Source: Bursaphelenchus xylophilus (taxonomy: Eukaryota > Nematoda > Chromadorea > Rhabditida > Aphelenchoididae). Taken from it: a stretch of 64,000 nt of DNA. Shown in pieces: positions 48,869 to 61,005 of the stretch. Both the position numbers and the translations under genes were made by a program. Below the pieces are notes generated by a model that worked only from the letters and a program-made list of their open reading frames with translations, did not search any database and was not told where the DNA came from. The DNA lies in assembly GCA_904066235.2 (NCBI GenBank), contig CAJFCV020000003.1:7874001-7938000 (forward strand), read 5' to 3'. Position 1 is the stretch's first letter. Each line of letters begins with the position of its first letter.

Positions 48869-51316
48869 ATGAATCTCCAGATCAACCCCCGATTACTCTT
48901 TCAATTACTTTTATCAGCATCCTTAGTCCTCTCCCAGCATTCTCATAAACGATCATTCTCCTTGATTGCTGATGATGATGCTGCCTTTTGTGTGAGAACT
49001 GTTGATTGCATTGAGAAAATACGGAAATTGGTCCCGCAGACAAACAAATTCTGGTTTGGCGATGCATGGAAAATGAATTGTGGAGGATTCTCGGCAGCTA
49101 GATTGAGAGAGGTTAGTTGGGGATAATGATGTCGTTCGACGAGGATGTTACTCGCAACTTTGTATTAAAATATTGAAAAATAAGCCTTGTGCAAAGCTCT
49201 AAAGATGTTTATAATTCGTAAAGTGACAATAACATCTTTGCATTGCAACTAAAAAACTTCTCTTTTGACTTTACCTTTTCAGCAAAATCCAATCCGATGT
49301 CTGAATCCGCGGGAGCTCTCGGTCTTTCACTCTTTGGGAAGTCGACTATTCCAGGCCAGGACATTCACCGCTGCCTACCTTCAAAACTTGGCAATATTTC
49401 CCAGGATGACATTTACTCTACAGTCTGGTATGACCATCTCTTTTTTAAACCTTACCATTCTCCAAACCCGAGACACTACCCAAAACTCCAACTTATCCTC
49501 AAGTTTCAGGTCAATACCGAGGTTGCGACCATGATTTTGTGGTGGAATGCAATCGCAGCAAAGTAATGGCGCATCCAGAAATGGAGCCTCTTCAGCCATT
49601 CCTCAGTCGGGCTGTCCCAGAGATTTCCTGGCCGGAACTTGGTTCAAATGAGAGTAATGTCATCATGTTCCTCGACGTCGGCTTTGGTCTCCTCAAATTT
49701 TTGATGGTCGACTATCCTCGGAATCCCAAAATTATTGTCGATTATGATACCATCGATAATTTTCGACCAAATCAGCCAACTCCATTGGTCATTTTGGTCT
49801 TCAGGGGAGATAATCTTGTATCCGAATCAATTAAAAAGACCAAATTTAATACCGAAAAAGTGTTTGATTTAACAAGTTTTATGATGGAACATGGACTCGA
49901 GTCAGGTGAGTTGTTTTTTCAAATATTCTTGAGTGAGATCTTTAGATTTGATTGGACTGAATTGGGCGTTAATTGGCTCTGATGCGTATGCCATGGAAAG
50001 ACAACGGCTAAAGGGATCAGTCGACAACTGTCATTCTTTGATTCAAAAAAGTGAGCACTCAAAAATTATGATTAAAAAATTTTATTGATAATTTTAGAGC
50101 TCCAAAAAGAGAAACTCTACGAATTTACGGAGCTTTTCCCACTGTCGGAAATGGATTCCTCGTTGTCCGTGAGCTTCTCTCAGCCGAAAGTTGAATATGA
50201 AGTGTGCTGTAAGAGAATTACAACAACGTAAGTATTTTTTATGATATTCTGACTTACCATGCCATAATATTACCTTTTGCTTACTCTTTCAGAGAGAGAG
50301 ACATCTTTATTGACCCGCTGGACTCAGGCCAAACCCTTCCAAGTGTGGCTGTGAGAAAGTACCCCACTGTAACTTCTATGAGATCTATTGAATACGAAAC
50401 AGAGAATTATCAGAGGAGCCTGAGGCATTATATTGGTAAGAAACTTTGAGTGGTTGAGTTCATACAACGAGTTCTTCAAACACCATCTTAAGACGACTGC
50501 TGGCTTATTATACCAGATTCTTTTAGCCCTAAAAGAAGACCGTTTTACCCTGGTCATGTTCGATCCGCATCGTCACTATCTGCATTGGTTTATATCGGAT
50601 ATCCCGGCCGGATCTTTGGCTGCCGGTACAATTCATGCGGAAGGAAATGAGATCGCCCCATATGTTCCGCCGGTCCCCGGGGAATTCCAGAAATGTATTT
50701 ATCCAGTCTTGATCCTGTTTCGGCAACCCCGAAGTGAGCAGACTTTATCCGAGATCTCACAGTTCTACGGGGAAGATCATGTGTTGCGGTCGACGCATTG
50801 CAAAGGTCATTGTATTTATCGGTAGGTGAATTCAATTATTTTTTGTTTTCAAGTCGTTTTATTGTGTTATCGATAGTCTTATAGAAGTGCCTTTGACATA
50901 ACGCAGTTCAAATCTTTCCATCGGCTCCGGCTCTCGGCTATGAGTTGGTTCCAAGTTTGTTTCGATTTCCACGAAGCCCATAGACGAATACAGCATCTTC
51001 GCAGTGAGAATGGAACAAGGGAGATCCCTCGAGGTAAACCTGGGACCAAATATGTTTGGAAGCCGAAGATGGATCCGAATGAGAAGAGGTAAGCATTGCT
51101 GCAAGATGATTAATACAAACGTTTTTCTAAATTAAAGTCAATCTAACAAACGGTCTTTCCAGAACTGACGAACAAGCTTACCTCAAAGCAAAAATGGCCG
51201 AGATCTGTACAGCAGCACGTCATGGAGAGCCCCATAATTGTGATGTTGAGCCGAGTTCAGCTATAAGAATAATCGGATCCTTTGTTTTGATCTTTTCCCT
51301 TCTTATAATGCTCTAA
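48869..51316 (+). CDS. Secreted tandem PEBP-like protein with GPI-anchor-type tail
   Basis: Exons 48869-49111, 49283-49427, 49510-49905, 49946-50050, 50098-50227, 50293-50435, 50527-50821, 50885-51088 and 51163-51316 give 604 residues. It starts with a signal peptide (LLFQLLLSASLVLS) and ends with a short polar stretch and a hydrophobic tail (IIGSFVLIFSLLIML), typical of GPI anchoring. Two regions resemble phosphatidylethanolamine-binding proteins. The first has VMAHPEMEPLQPFLS, VIMFLDVGFGLLKFLMVDYP and TPLVILVFR. The second has FTLVMFDPHRHYLHWFISDIPAG, VPPVPGE and YPVLILFRQPRSE. In the second, the ligand-pocket DPDAP motif reads DPHRH; in the first it is unrecognisable. Cysteines suggest extracellular disulphides. 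Function is unknown, and binding of lipid is only a family-based guess. The joins at 49427/49510 and 50821/50885 were chosen by phase. Confidence 0.75.
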
Positions 51317-53284
51317 ACATTGATTATCTTGTCATAGGAAGCACGGGTAACCTTTTTTTTACTGCAATGTCCACAATATTCTAATCTAAATTGACCTCTA
51401 TACAAATACATTTTATATTATAAATGGGCTTGAAATGTCATCAAAATTACCAAAGAGATTAATAAACAAGAGTACTTGATTTTGCATTAATAAGGAAGAC
51501 ATAACCGACTCATCCAGCTTCTAATTACATAATCAACCGCATGTTTTATGTCCAAGGCGGACGCGCCTAATCCACTAAGATTATGACACCGGAAGGAGAA
51601 GAGAGGAAGATTGTCACCCTCCCTTTGATCCAAGTCCAAAGACCGTATTTTATAATGAGATTTGTCAGCTTCCTTTTTGTGTGCGGCAGTTATTATTAAC
51701 TGCAGATGCACCTTCCCGCATTTACTATTAGGTTAATTTGTCCGTTTAACCGTATTTTCCTTTTTTGACCCGCCGAAACAAAAACAAAAGGTACAAGAAA
51801 AGCAATGAGGGAAATGGCAACAATTACCGGGCTCTTTTGGCCTTTGTAACATCAAATTTAGGCAATAGGATCAAATCTACAAGCGGCTCAATACTACTGT
51901 ATTAAGACCGTTTATGCAAATTTCGCTCGCTTCTCTTTAAAGCGATCCCATGACATTACCATAAGCGAAAAGAAGCCGCCACCGTATCCCGCAGTGATTT
52001 CTTTCTTTTCTTCTCACTTCATTAGACCGAGGACAAAATCCCGAGGTGTCAATGTCGGGATTTCAAAAAGCGTTTCCGAAAATATTGATGAGTTTATGGT
52101 ACTAATCCTTCTCGAGTTTTTTGGGGAAAGGGTGATGGATTGTTATAGGGGAGAATACGGTGGGCATTAATTTGGCTTTGGCACAATTTAAGGCTTTAGT
52201 GGTGCAATGATATATAAATAAAATTGTAATGTAAAATACGAATATTTCCCTTGGTTCTTCCATTTTCGGAAGTCTCCTTTGATCCTCTTCCAGAGCCCCT
52301 AAATAATCGGATCAAAGCCGGGACGGGTGTAGATATTGAAAAGCCAAATCCCGTTCTCCCTTTCGGGACATGCTTTCTTAACGGATTTACAAGACGCGGT
52401 ACCTGTTGCGGTAAATAGACAATAGCGAACTAATTACGGAAACCCAAAAAAGATTTGAAGAACCTGGGAAGGGAAACCCCAAATTTTGGCAACTCATTTT
52501 CTTTGATTAAAAAGTTTTATTCCAAGGAATAAAGGCCATACGGTTATTATTTGAAAGTTTCTCTATTACGCAAACTTATTCGTTGGAAGACGCCCGTTAT
52601 CCATAATTAAACGGGTTAAATCCAGTTATAAATCAGATGTAATTAGAAGGAGTTGTCTTTCTGATGCAACAATGAGAACAAGGAGAAGATCGCGATGTAA
52701 GGTGGGCCGTGGATTGCGGCCATGCATCCCGCAATGAATGAAAGCTGTTATAGGAGATCTCTAGGCCGTATTTAATATTATTCTCCATCAGAACCCAGAG
52801 TTTTATGGCGCTCTGATAAGATTTTAATTATTTCAAGTTTTCGAAATCTTAACAGCATTTTTAGGACCTGAAAGGATTGTTGTTTATCACCACCGATTAT
52901 AAAGATTATCACAAATGTAAAGTCTTATTTTTTGCAAACATTTTTCGTATTTTATATTCATGTACTGTATAAGGTGGGCGTGGTTTCCATGCATCCGAAT
53001 GATCGCTAATTTCGGAAGGGAAATCTCGGTAACAAAAGGGAAAAGAGACTCACCATGGGACAATCCCCGAGTCCATCCCAAATCGGGGACAAGTAGGGGT
53101 TGGCCGACTTGTCCGAGGGGCCCGAACACGATCAAGATCTTTGTCATTTGGTGGTCGGATTTTGCGGGAATAAACGGCTTGTATATTTCGTGATTATGTT
53201 TACTATACGGTATCATGATTTGACTGACAATGTCTATTTTAGAGGCCATAGGTTTCTGATCTGAAGCCAATCCTATAGGAAGCT
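51317..53284. other. Intergenic, promoter side of the bHLH gene
   Basis: About 2 kb. It starts with the 3' UTR of the PEBP-like gene. The remainder has no supportable exon; it is probably the upstream control region of the bHLH gene. A TATAG acceptor at 53275-53279, five bases before the bHLH ATG, may be a trans-splice site. Confidence 0.45.
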
Positions 53285-55375
53285 ATGACCCGACCAACTT
53301 CTTCTCCTTCTTCATCTTCAATGTCTTCACTCTGCGAAGGTCCGGAAGGTGTGACCAAAAAGATTATCAGAAGGAGAAAAGCCAACGATCGTGAGAGAAA
53401 TCGGATGCATGGGCTGAACAAAGCAATGGACATACTGCGGGATAGGATGCCATTGCTTTCCACACAACAGAAACTGTCAAAAATCGAAACATTGAGGCTG
53501 GCAGCGTAAGTTTTCTGAATTTATAATACTTATAGTACTTGCGATAAGACTTAAGGGTTACCGTATTCTCCCAAAAAGTTTTCGGGGTTACATAGATGTG
53601 ATTATAGCACAATTTATCCAATTATCCAAATATTTTCCCGGGGTTGCGCAATCTTTTCCTTATTTGTCATTTCTTGGCCATAGTTGGGTAATCTCGACAT
53701 TTGACCGATCCAATGGGAAGCTAGGCCAATAACGTCACATTACAGTTTCGGATTTCATGCTCGATCAAAACTCATATTTGACAGGTCAATTTGAGGTAAT
53801 CAAAAAGACTTAAACTAGTTGTGACGCCTTTACAGCAACCTTTACGGTATTTTTCCTGAAGAATCTAGGATTGTAATCGCCTCTTGAGGGACCTTGTAAC
53901 ATCATAATCCCCCACTTTATCCAGTCCCCAACTCAAGGGTCATTAAACTGAAGAATGCGCATAATCAAGTGCAATATAATGCGTGGCCATGAACGTTCAA
54001 GGATGGCCAAGGACTCGGGGCTTTATAAGGGCCGTTCGATTGTTTTTATTATTTCCGAGAGATTCAGGGGATTGTGGAAGAAATAATGAAAAATCGAGTT
54101 AAAAAATTGCAGTTTCGAATAATAATGCGTATTCAAATAGCCTCCAAATATATAATTCATATCGAATCACGCATCCAAATTGCTTGTCACAGTCAATTTC
54201 CTCGGCCATGCATAATAAAACACGTCCGTTAATTACCGTAACCTGTTCTGCCTTCCCCTGCCCTTTTTAATTCATAGTCTCTCACCTCTCATAACCACCA
54301 TTTCCACTTGTCCGGAAACCACTTATTCTTGATCGAAATCTGACCCAAATCCGTTTAGAGGAGATCAAATGGCCATGTTTACGTATGTATAATATGTTTT
54401 GGGTAATCGACTGTTTGCGCAAGTAATTTTTGCAAATTGAGGACTGTAACGGATTGATTGCTTAGGTAAACAGCGAGTGTGGATCATATTGAATTTTGGG
54501 GTAACGATCACACTATGTAAATATGTAGGGTAACTTCAAGATACTTGAATGTATCTCTTCACGTCCATAGATCCTTGGTCTACAATTAGTTTTGAGACTT
54601 TACTTGCGTCAACTATTACTAATCATGGAAAAGCTTTCTCTAATCCCAAATTTATTAACCACCCCCTAACCAATCCCCGTTATTTACCTGCCTAATTATT
54701 GCGCCAATTCTCACCTCACTGCCCTCTCGAAACAATAGCAACTTGTCTCTCTTGAGGAGCCCTGCATGCATAATAGAGTGGTCCCATCTCTCACTTGATT
54801 ATACGTTGTCATGCTCATTACTCTAATTTATAATTGGGTGATTGATTCGGGTCGAGATTGCCCAAATACAATGGATTAATCGGGCCATCGAAATCCGCAA
54901 CAAGGATCGATCTCTTGCCTTTGTGTTGCATGCTTTATTTTTTCAATGGTTTGGGGTTTAGTGGTGTTTACAGCAGATTTGACGTGCTATGTATTTCAGG
55001 AATTACATCAACATGTTGAACATGACTCTTCAACGAAATGTGGAGCCCTCCCCGTTGGAATCGGCCAGAATATTATCCTGTGGACTCTCTCAAACTACTG
55101 CCAATATGATCGCCAATCTTTACAATGTTCCTCCTCGGATTTTGATGATGACACAACAACAAAAAAAATTGATAAACACATCGACCTCAAGCTCTGAGGG
55201 GGAATACTTTTTGAATGTAGAAAGCCAATTTCCGACCCCCGGATCAGCGGAATTGCAAAGTTTGAGCATGATGGCTGAAGGCGAATATAGTTGTATCTCC
55301 TCACAAGGCAATATGGCGCCTTACAACGAGATGAGAAACGTTTATCGACCTCATAATGGACAGTATCAATTTTAA
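53285..55375 (+). CDS. cnd-1: NeuroD-class bHLH transcription factor (CND-1-like)
   Basis: Exons 53285-53505 and 55000-55375 give 198 residues, about the size of C. elegans CND-1. The bHLH domain near residues 26-82 reads [17 protein letters not shown], then [23 protein letters not shown] and [16 protein letters not shown] and [12 protein letters not shown] are NeuroD/atonal-superfamily hallmarks, and MHGLN separates it from neurogenins. The basic region keeps the E-box-contacting Glu and Arg. As a NeuroD-type factor it should pair with an E-protein and drive neuronal differentiation. The C-terminal half is Ser/Gln-rich and probably a transactivation region. The intron falls inside helix 2 and, at 1494 bp, is by far the longest ordinary intron in the window, so it may hold enhancers. 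Orthology to cnd-1 is likely but not proven. Confidence 0.85.
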
Positions 55376-55625
55376 TGTTGTAATTACTTGTACGATCTTT
55401 TCTTGACTTCAACGGTTTCTATTACGGATATAAATATTGTTACCTCCATTAAGCACTTCTCACCTGATTTCAAAACGTTTCTCAAAGCAAAACATAAAGA
55501 TGTATGCACATAGTGATTTCTGCTTTATGACTTGTAGTTCCATCTCAAAATACAACCAGACTGCAAAGTAAAAGTCTCGAAATAAAAAGCCTCAATGATC
55601 TCTATAAACTGTATTCATATTGGCA

Positions 55626-56520
55626 ATGTCGTACATTGGACCTAACGTTCTCTTAACCGGAGCAAACCGAGGAATTGGATTTGGTTTGGTGCAAAGACTC
55701 CTGGAGCGAGAAGATGTGAAACAAATCTTCGCTGGTGTCAGAAATCCGGAGAAAGTTGAGGTACAGTCTTCAACTTCGCGTGTTTACCGCACAATGTCAT
55801 GATAAAGTTAGATTTTTCCAGGCTCTTCAAAAGCTTGCACACGCTGACCAGAGAATCAGAATTTTAAGACTTGATTGTCTCGATGATGGCCAAATTGAGG
55901 CTGCTGTAAAATATGTGGAGTCCAAAGTTGGAGATGAAGGGCTAAACTTGTTGATCAACAATGCCGGGATTCTTATGCCGGAAGAAACGGTTATTACGAA
56001 GCCAGACAGAAGAGCCCTGTCTTTGGTCTTCGAAACAAATGTAACTTCATGCATTATGATTCAGGCGGTGAGTTTGAATAAAATATATTTTAAAATGATG
56101 TCTGACGACGATAATTCAACTGATTTCACTCTTAATCTATCACAGGCCTTCCTGCCTCTCCTAAATCAAGCTGCTAAGTATTTCAACCGCCCGTCGAAAC
56201 TCCTCAACGTAAGCTCTGAGCGAGGATCATCCGAAGACCTCAATTCTTCCATTCCTCCTTGGGATGACTTTGCCGTTGCTTACTCTTCTTCGAAGGCTGC
56301 ATTAAACAATGTTACCAAGCAAATTGCAACTATAGAAGATGCCAAGAATATCATCGCTTTGGCCATGTGTCCGGGATGGTGTAAAACCGATATGGGAGGG
56401 GAAGCTGGACGGTTTACGGTTAAAGAATCCACTACAACTATGATAAATACTATCGCAAAGGCTGGGAAGGATGACAGTGGAAGATTTGTGAATCGATTTG
56501 GAGAGAAAATAAATTACTGA
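55626..56520 (+). CDS. Sniffer-like short-chain dehydrogenase/reductase, copy A
   Basis: Exons 55626-55760, 55822-56067 and 56146-56520 give 251 residues. It has the classical SDR fold: TGANRGIGFG (dinucleotide binding), INNAG, NVSS with the catalytic Ser, and YSSSK with Tyr and Lys. It resembles the C-factor/sniffer carbonyl-reductase subfamily; the C-terminal MCPGW.KTDMGGE block is typical. Substrate cannot be told from sequence; related proteins reduce reactive carbonyls with NADPH. It forms a tandem pair with the gene at 57291, and the first two exons have identical lengths (135 and 246 bp). The start at 55626 is used because MSYIGPNVLLTG matches copy B exactly in position. Confidence 0.9.
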
Positions 56521-57290
56521 TTGTAATAAAGTCATCTCTTTTTGCTCCTTGATAAAATTCAATTTTTACCAGAGAATTGCATTATCCATGAACTGTTTTA
56601 AACCATTTCTAACCCGCAACTTGAATGCAAATCTATGGAATGACCAAAGTCCAAAGCACAGGAAAGATTTGGATGACTTTTTGTTCTGTTTTCGCTCCTC
56701 GCTCGTGTTATACATATAACTTCTAGTTTAGGACTGCAGAATAACGATCCGGCAGTTGGAGAACAGAAACTATAAGTATTCAAAGGGGAAACAAACTTTT
56801 TTCCGACGAAAAGAGCGCCCCAATCAATCGCATTTCCATTTTAAAGGTTGAGGGGATGGACCATGGTTGTGGAGCAACGTTATATCAGCGTAAAGGGGGA
56901 GGTTCTAGAATGTTTCAGAGTTGCTAAAATAGTATAAATAGAAAAAAAATCATTCAACTTTTAGTAAAAGTTATGCTACGAAAAAATAAAAGTTTTTGGA
57001 AAACATTTTATGAAATTTCGTCAAAAATTTTCCTTTTTTTGCGAAGTGTCAAGAAAAAAGGTTTCATTTTTAGCCGGATAATCGCAAACCCCTCCAGGCT
57101 TTTTCGCATGCGAGAAGATGGGAAAAAACACATCGAGTACGATTTTGAAATACGCTGGCATCTTTATTTTTTTTCTTCCTTTTTCTCGACTTTCCATCAA
57201 CAATGCCTAAAACAATGTGATTTTGAGATCTTGTCATGAAATTTGCGTGAAACATGTCACCGTATTATTGACCATTCAAATTTCAGGAAA
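56521..57290. other. Spacer between tandem SDR genes
   Basis: 770 bases of 3' UTR and promoter. No exon is supportable. A TTTCAG acceptor at 57281-57286, four bases before the next ATG, looks like a trans-splice site. Confidence 0.5.
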
Positions 57291-58229
57291 ATGTCATACG
57301 TCGGAGCCAACGTTTTTGTGACCGGTGCCAGCCGTGGAATTGGATTTGGTTTGGTCCAAAGGTTGATCGAAAGACCTGATGTAAAACGGGTCTTTGCTGG
57401 AGCCAGGACTCCCGAAAAGGCTGAGGTAGGCTGCATTGTAATGAATAATTTTTCTATCACATTTCTTTTCAATTTTGGCATCAAAGAACATTATTTTAGA
57501 GTCTCCAAAGTCTGGCCAAGTCCAATCCCAAGGTTCAGATTGTCCAATTTGATTCGTTGGACGACAAATCCATCAAATCTGCTGTAGAGAAGGTTTCTTC
57601 CGTTGTCGGGGATGAAGGGCTCAATCTGTTGATCAACAATGCTGGAATCTTCCATTCAGATGATACTGTTATAACCGACCCCAAAAGAGATGCCCTTCTT
57701 TTGGTCTTCAATACAAATGTTGTTGGTGTAGCCATCAGCCAAGCGGTAAGTGAAGGTCTTCTGAGTTTATTGCTTTTATTCAGCTTTTGAAAAGTCTTAG
57801 TCAAAATTGCTGACCTGAAATCAAATTTTCCGATATTATACTTGACCTTCCTTTCTTTTTCAGGCTTTCTTACCTCTCCTGAAGAAAGCTGCCACTGCCG
57901 ATAAGCCTGCAAGGCTCTTAAATATCAGCTCTGGACTTGGTTCGATCGCCACACTGAATGGTGCCACTGTCCCTCATCATTCCTGTGGATATGCTGCATC
58001 TAAATCTGCTTTGAATGCCCTCACCAAACAATTCGGAACAGATCCAGCGAGCGAAGGCGTTGTTGCATTGGCCATGTGTCCAGGATGGGTTCAGACAGAT
58101 ATGGGGGGAGAAAAAGCTCAATTGACAGTTGAGGAATCGACCACAGCGATCGTCGATACTGTATCTAAGGCTACGAAAGAATGGTCTGGCAGATATATTA
58201 ACCGGAATGGAGAAGACATCCCTTATTAA
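57291..58229 (+). CDS. Sniffer-like short-chain dehydrogenase/reductase, copy B
   Basis: Exons 57291-57425, 57500-57745 and 57864-58229 give 248 residues. Motifs: TGASRGIGFG, INNAG, NISS, YAASK and MCPGWVQTDMGGE. All catalytic residues are present. Exon boundaries and lengths match copy A in the first two exons, while intron sequences differ, so the duplication is not recent. Copy A has ERGSSEDLN where copy B has GLGSIATLN after the catalytic Ser, which suggests different substrate pockets. Confidence 0.9.
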
Positions 58230-58393
58230 ATCCTCTAAATATTTGTCTTATTTTATGCCTTGTATTACTGTACCTTTCAACTTGATAAAAAATAAATATG
58301 TAAACTTATTTTCGAAATTTGAGTATTCCAATTTTAAATTCTACGGAGTTCCGGGAGAGTGGTTGTGCTCCGATTGGAATCACTGGGTGAGCC

Positions 58394-59483
58394 ATGCTGA
58401 TCAAGGTAAGCGACATTGTCCATGATGACTATATTGTTCTAGGAATATCGAATTCCGATGCCACTGAGCGTTGATGAATACCAAAGAGGTCAGTTGTATT
58501 CGGTTTCCGAAGCCAGCAAGAACGAGACGGGAGGTGGAGAAGGAGTGGAGGTGAGTTCGATTATGCTGTATTCGGATCAGAAGTTCAGATCCTCAAGCAA
58601 GAGCCCTTCACCAGCGACAAAGTTCGTCCCGGGCAGACGTTGAGTGGCATGTACACCTACAAGATCTACAACCTCAAGTCCAAAATGCCCTGGATTTTCA
58701 AGAAGGTCGGCTATGTAACCAATTTTTTCTGGTATTCCATCCTTTATATTTTAATTGAGGCCTTTAGCTGCTCCCAGAAGAAGCCGGCTTCCTTCATGAA
58801 GAGAGTTGGAATGCCTATCCCTATTGCAAAACGGTCGTAACCAACCCCGGTTACATGAAGGGCAACTTCTCTGTCGTCATTGAGTCCATTCATTTGGCCG
58901 ACAACGGGTCCACGGAGAATGTAAGTTCAAAAAAACTAATGTGATATAATTTGAAATAATTTTTTGCGACCAAAATTATTTTCAGGCATTGGGTATTGGC
59001 AAGGACGAGCTGAAGAAGCGAGAGGTGGTCATGCTCGACATTTGGAGTGAAGAATATTTGGTTCCAAGGGTAGGAATCAAACTTTTAGATGAATCAATGT
59101 AATATTTATAGGATACGAAGCCAGAAACCAATCCCCGGACCTTCAAATCGACCAAGACTGGTCGAGGCCCTCTTGTGGAAGGCTGGCAGAACAACACGCA
59201 GCCTTTGATGTGCTGCTACAAGTTGTGTCGCGTCCATTTCAAATGGTTCGGTCTTCAGTCCAAGGTGGAGAGGACGGCCCACAAGAATTATCCTCGCCTC
59301 TTCACCAAATTCCATCGCGAAATCTTCTGCTGGATCGATGCTTGGTATGAACTCACCTTGGAGGAGATCCGAAAGATTGAAGCCGAAACGGCCGAACAAT
59401 TGAGGAAACAGATCAAGGAGGGAGAAGTGCGCGGAATGAAGGGAGGAGGGTCAGCCGAGACCATCAAGAAAGACGCTGACTGA
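58394..59483 (+). CDS. Phosphatidylinositol transfer protein, class I (PITP alpha/beta type)
   Basis: Exons 58394-58405, 58443-58550, 58589-58705, 58768-58920, 58986-59069 and 59112-59483 give 281 residues, near the usual 271. It carries PI and PC between membranes, supplying phosphoinositide signalling. The first exon is only 12 bases (MLIK), chosen because human PITP starts MVLLKEYR and the next exon begins [55 protein letters not shown] and [12 protein letters not shown] are family signatures; the Thr in the STKTGRG block corresponds to the known phosphorylation-site region. The C-terminal helix is charged. The acceptor at 58588 follows a 38-bp intron. This is not the larger RdgB-type (class II) protein, as there is no extension. 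Confidence 0.93.
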
Positions 59484-59753
59484 GAGAGAAACTGAGCGTT
59501 ACTGGAATAAAGATTACTTCAAACGACGGTGTATTTGTATGTATGTTTAAGAAATGATTTTTGGCTACTTCTAAACCTGTCTACGGAATTCAAAGGAAAT
59601 CTGAATAGCCAGTCAAAGAGCTGAAAATCTGAAAAATATAAGTGGTCCGAATTTTGCTTGCGTCCGGCAAATATAAATCACCCTTTTTTCTGTGCAACGA
59701 TTTACTCTAGCTAGTTTATTAGATAAAGTAAGTTATATCACAATATTTAGCAC

Positions 59754-61005
59754 CTATCTTTTCCTCTTCAAATAATGTTTATGCTCACTTTGGACTTGAA
59801 CAATCCCAGTATGAAGAGCAAACAGAACCGAAGCCATCAAAGATAACATCGAGAACACAATCACCTTGTTGTTCGCCGATTTCTCCGCCTTTTCTCTCTC
59901 AATCTTCTCCAATTGCTGTGCTGCCTTCTGATACTGCAACCGTCTTCTCCCCTTGTCCGCATAAGCCATCCACTTGGTATGTTGTTGGACTTGATATGAG
60001 ACCTAAATAATCTAAAAATATATTAAATTCGATGACAAACCTCATCAATGGACAAAGGAAGGTATATATTGATGACGCTCTCGATGAATAAAGTGAGGTT
60101 TGGAAGAGATGAAAGATGAAGTTGTAATTTGTTATTGGCAAGTGGAATTTTGAGTAACGGAGCGATATATCCAAAGATCATGGCATCGAATGAACAAGGT
60201 TTCGAGCCAAAAAAGTATTTGGACTCCCCTCGTTTTGCTGACAGCATGTTAAGCACCTAAAATTGGAAAAGTTAACATTATTTTAGGTAACAAAGAGATA
60301 AAATTTTAGATACGTTGTCTAAAACGATGTTCTTCGTGAAGATAACGCTCCCTTACATTGATCCCTCGATTTAGCAGCTCTGTGGACGTCCGATTTGTCA
60401 GTTTGACCCTTTTTCTTGCGCAATTCTTTCGCTTGTTGAGATAGTAGATGTTCATGGGGAAAGTGACGTAATTTGAATACCAATTGACCATAAACGCAGA
60501 ATAATTGAATTCATCCATAAAAAAGACATCTTCCTGAAAAATTCTAAGAATCATAGCAGAAAACAACGGCATACCAATGCTGGAATCAGATGGCTATTCA
60601 ACAAGGCTTCGTATGTGTTGAATTGGGTTTTTTGCTCATCTGTAAGCTCAGAATCTAATTGAATCCCATCGTGCTGTTTCCGTAGATGTATCACAAATTT
60701 TTCGAAGTCAACAATTTGCTCGCCTTCTGGACTTATGTACCCAGGAAGTGTCCCTAAACTTCAAAAACTGCCACATTATGTAACATTATGTAATCTTAAT
60801 GCAATAAATAATAAAGACATACCTGTGGGACTCTGAAAGGGCATACTTATTGCATTGACGGTAACCTCCAAAGCAGAAAACCTTGCTGCGGCCTAAAAGC
60901 ACAAAAAAGAATAAAGAAATCAGATACTACCCCTACCAAGAACTGAAGACAAGCTGAATCCATTGACGGAAGGCCCAAAAAAGCTGGATAAACGTATAAA
61001 CTCAT
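59754..61005 (-). CDS. mtx-1: Metaxin-1, mitochondrial outer-membrane import component
   Basis: Minus-strand exons 61005-60937, 60892-60823, 60753-60575, 60533-60357, 60256-60041 and 60002-59754 give 319 residues; C. elegans MTX-1 is about the same. Metaxins sit in the outer mitochondrial membrane, help insert beta-barrel proteins and, in neurons, link mitochondria to kinesin. The GST-like N-domain starts MSLYVYPAFLGLPSMDS, like mammalian MELYVW. The C-domain has LSAKRGESKYFFGSKPCSFDAMIFGYIAPLL, cited here in two motif pieces KYFFG and FDAMIFGY. A coiled, charged segment leads to a C-terminal hydrophobic anchor (VIVFSMLSLMASVLFALHTG) and a basic end. The join 60357/60256 skips a possible 27-base exon at about 60303-60329; direct joining aligns best with the family. 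Confidence 0.92.

Noticed and set aside
60303..60329. Possible 27-base exon in metaxin-1
   Set aside because: Its donor GTTACC is weak, and direct joining of the neighbouring exons matches the family better.
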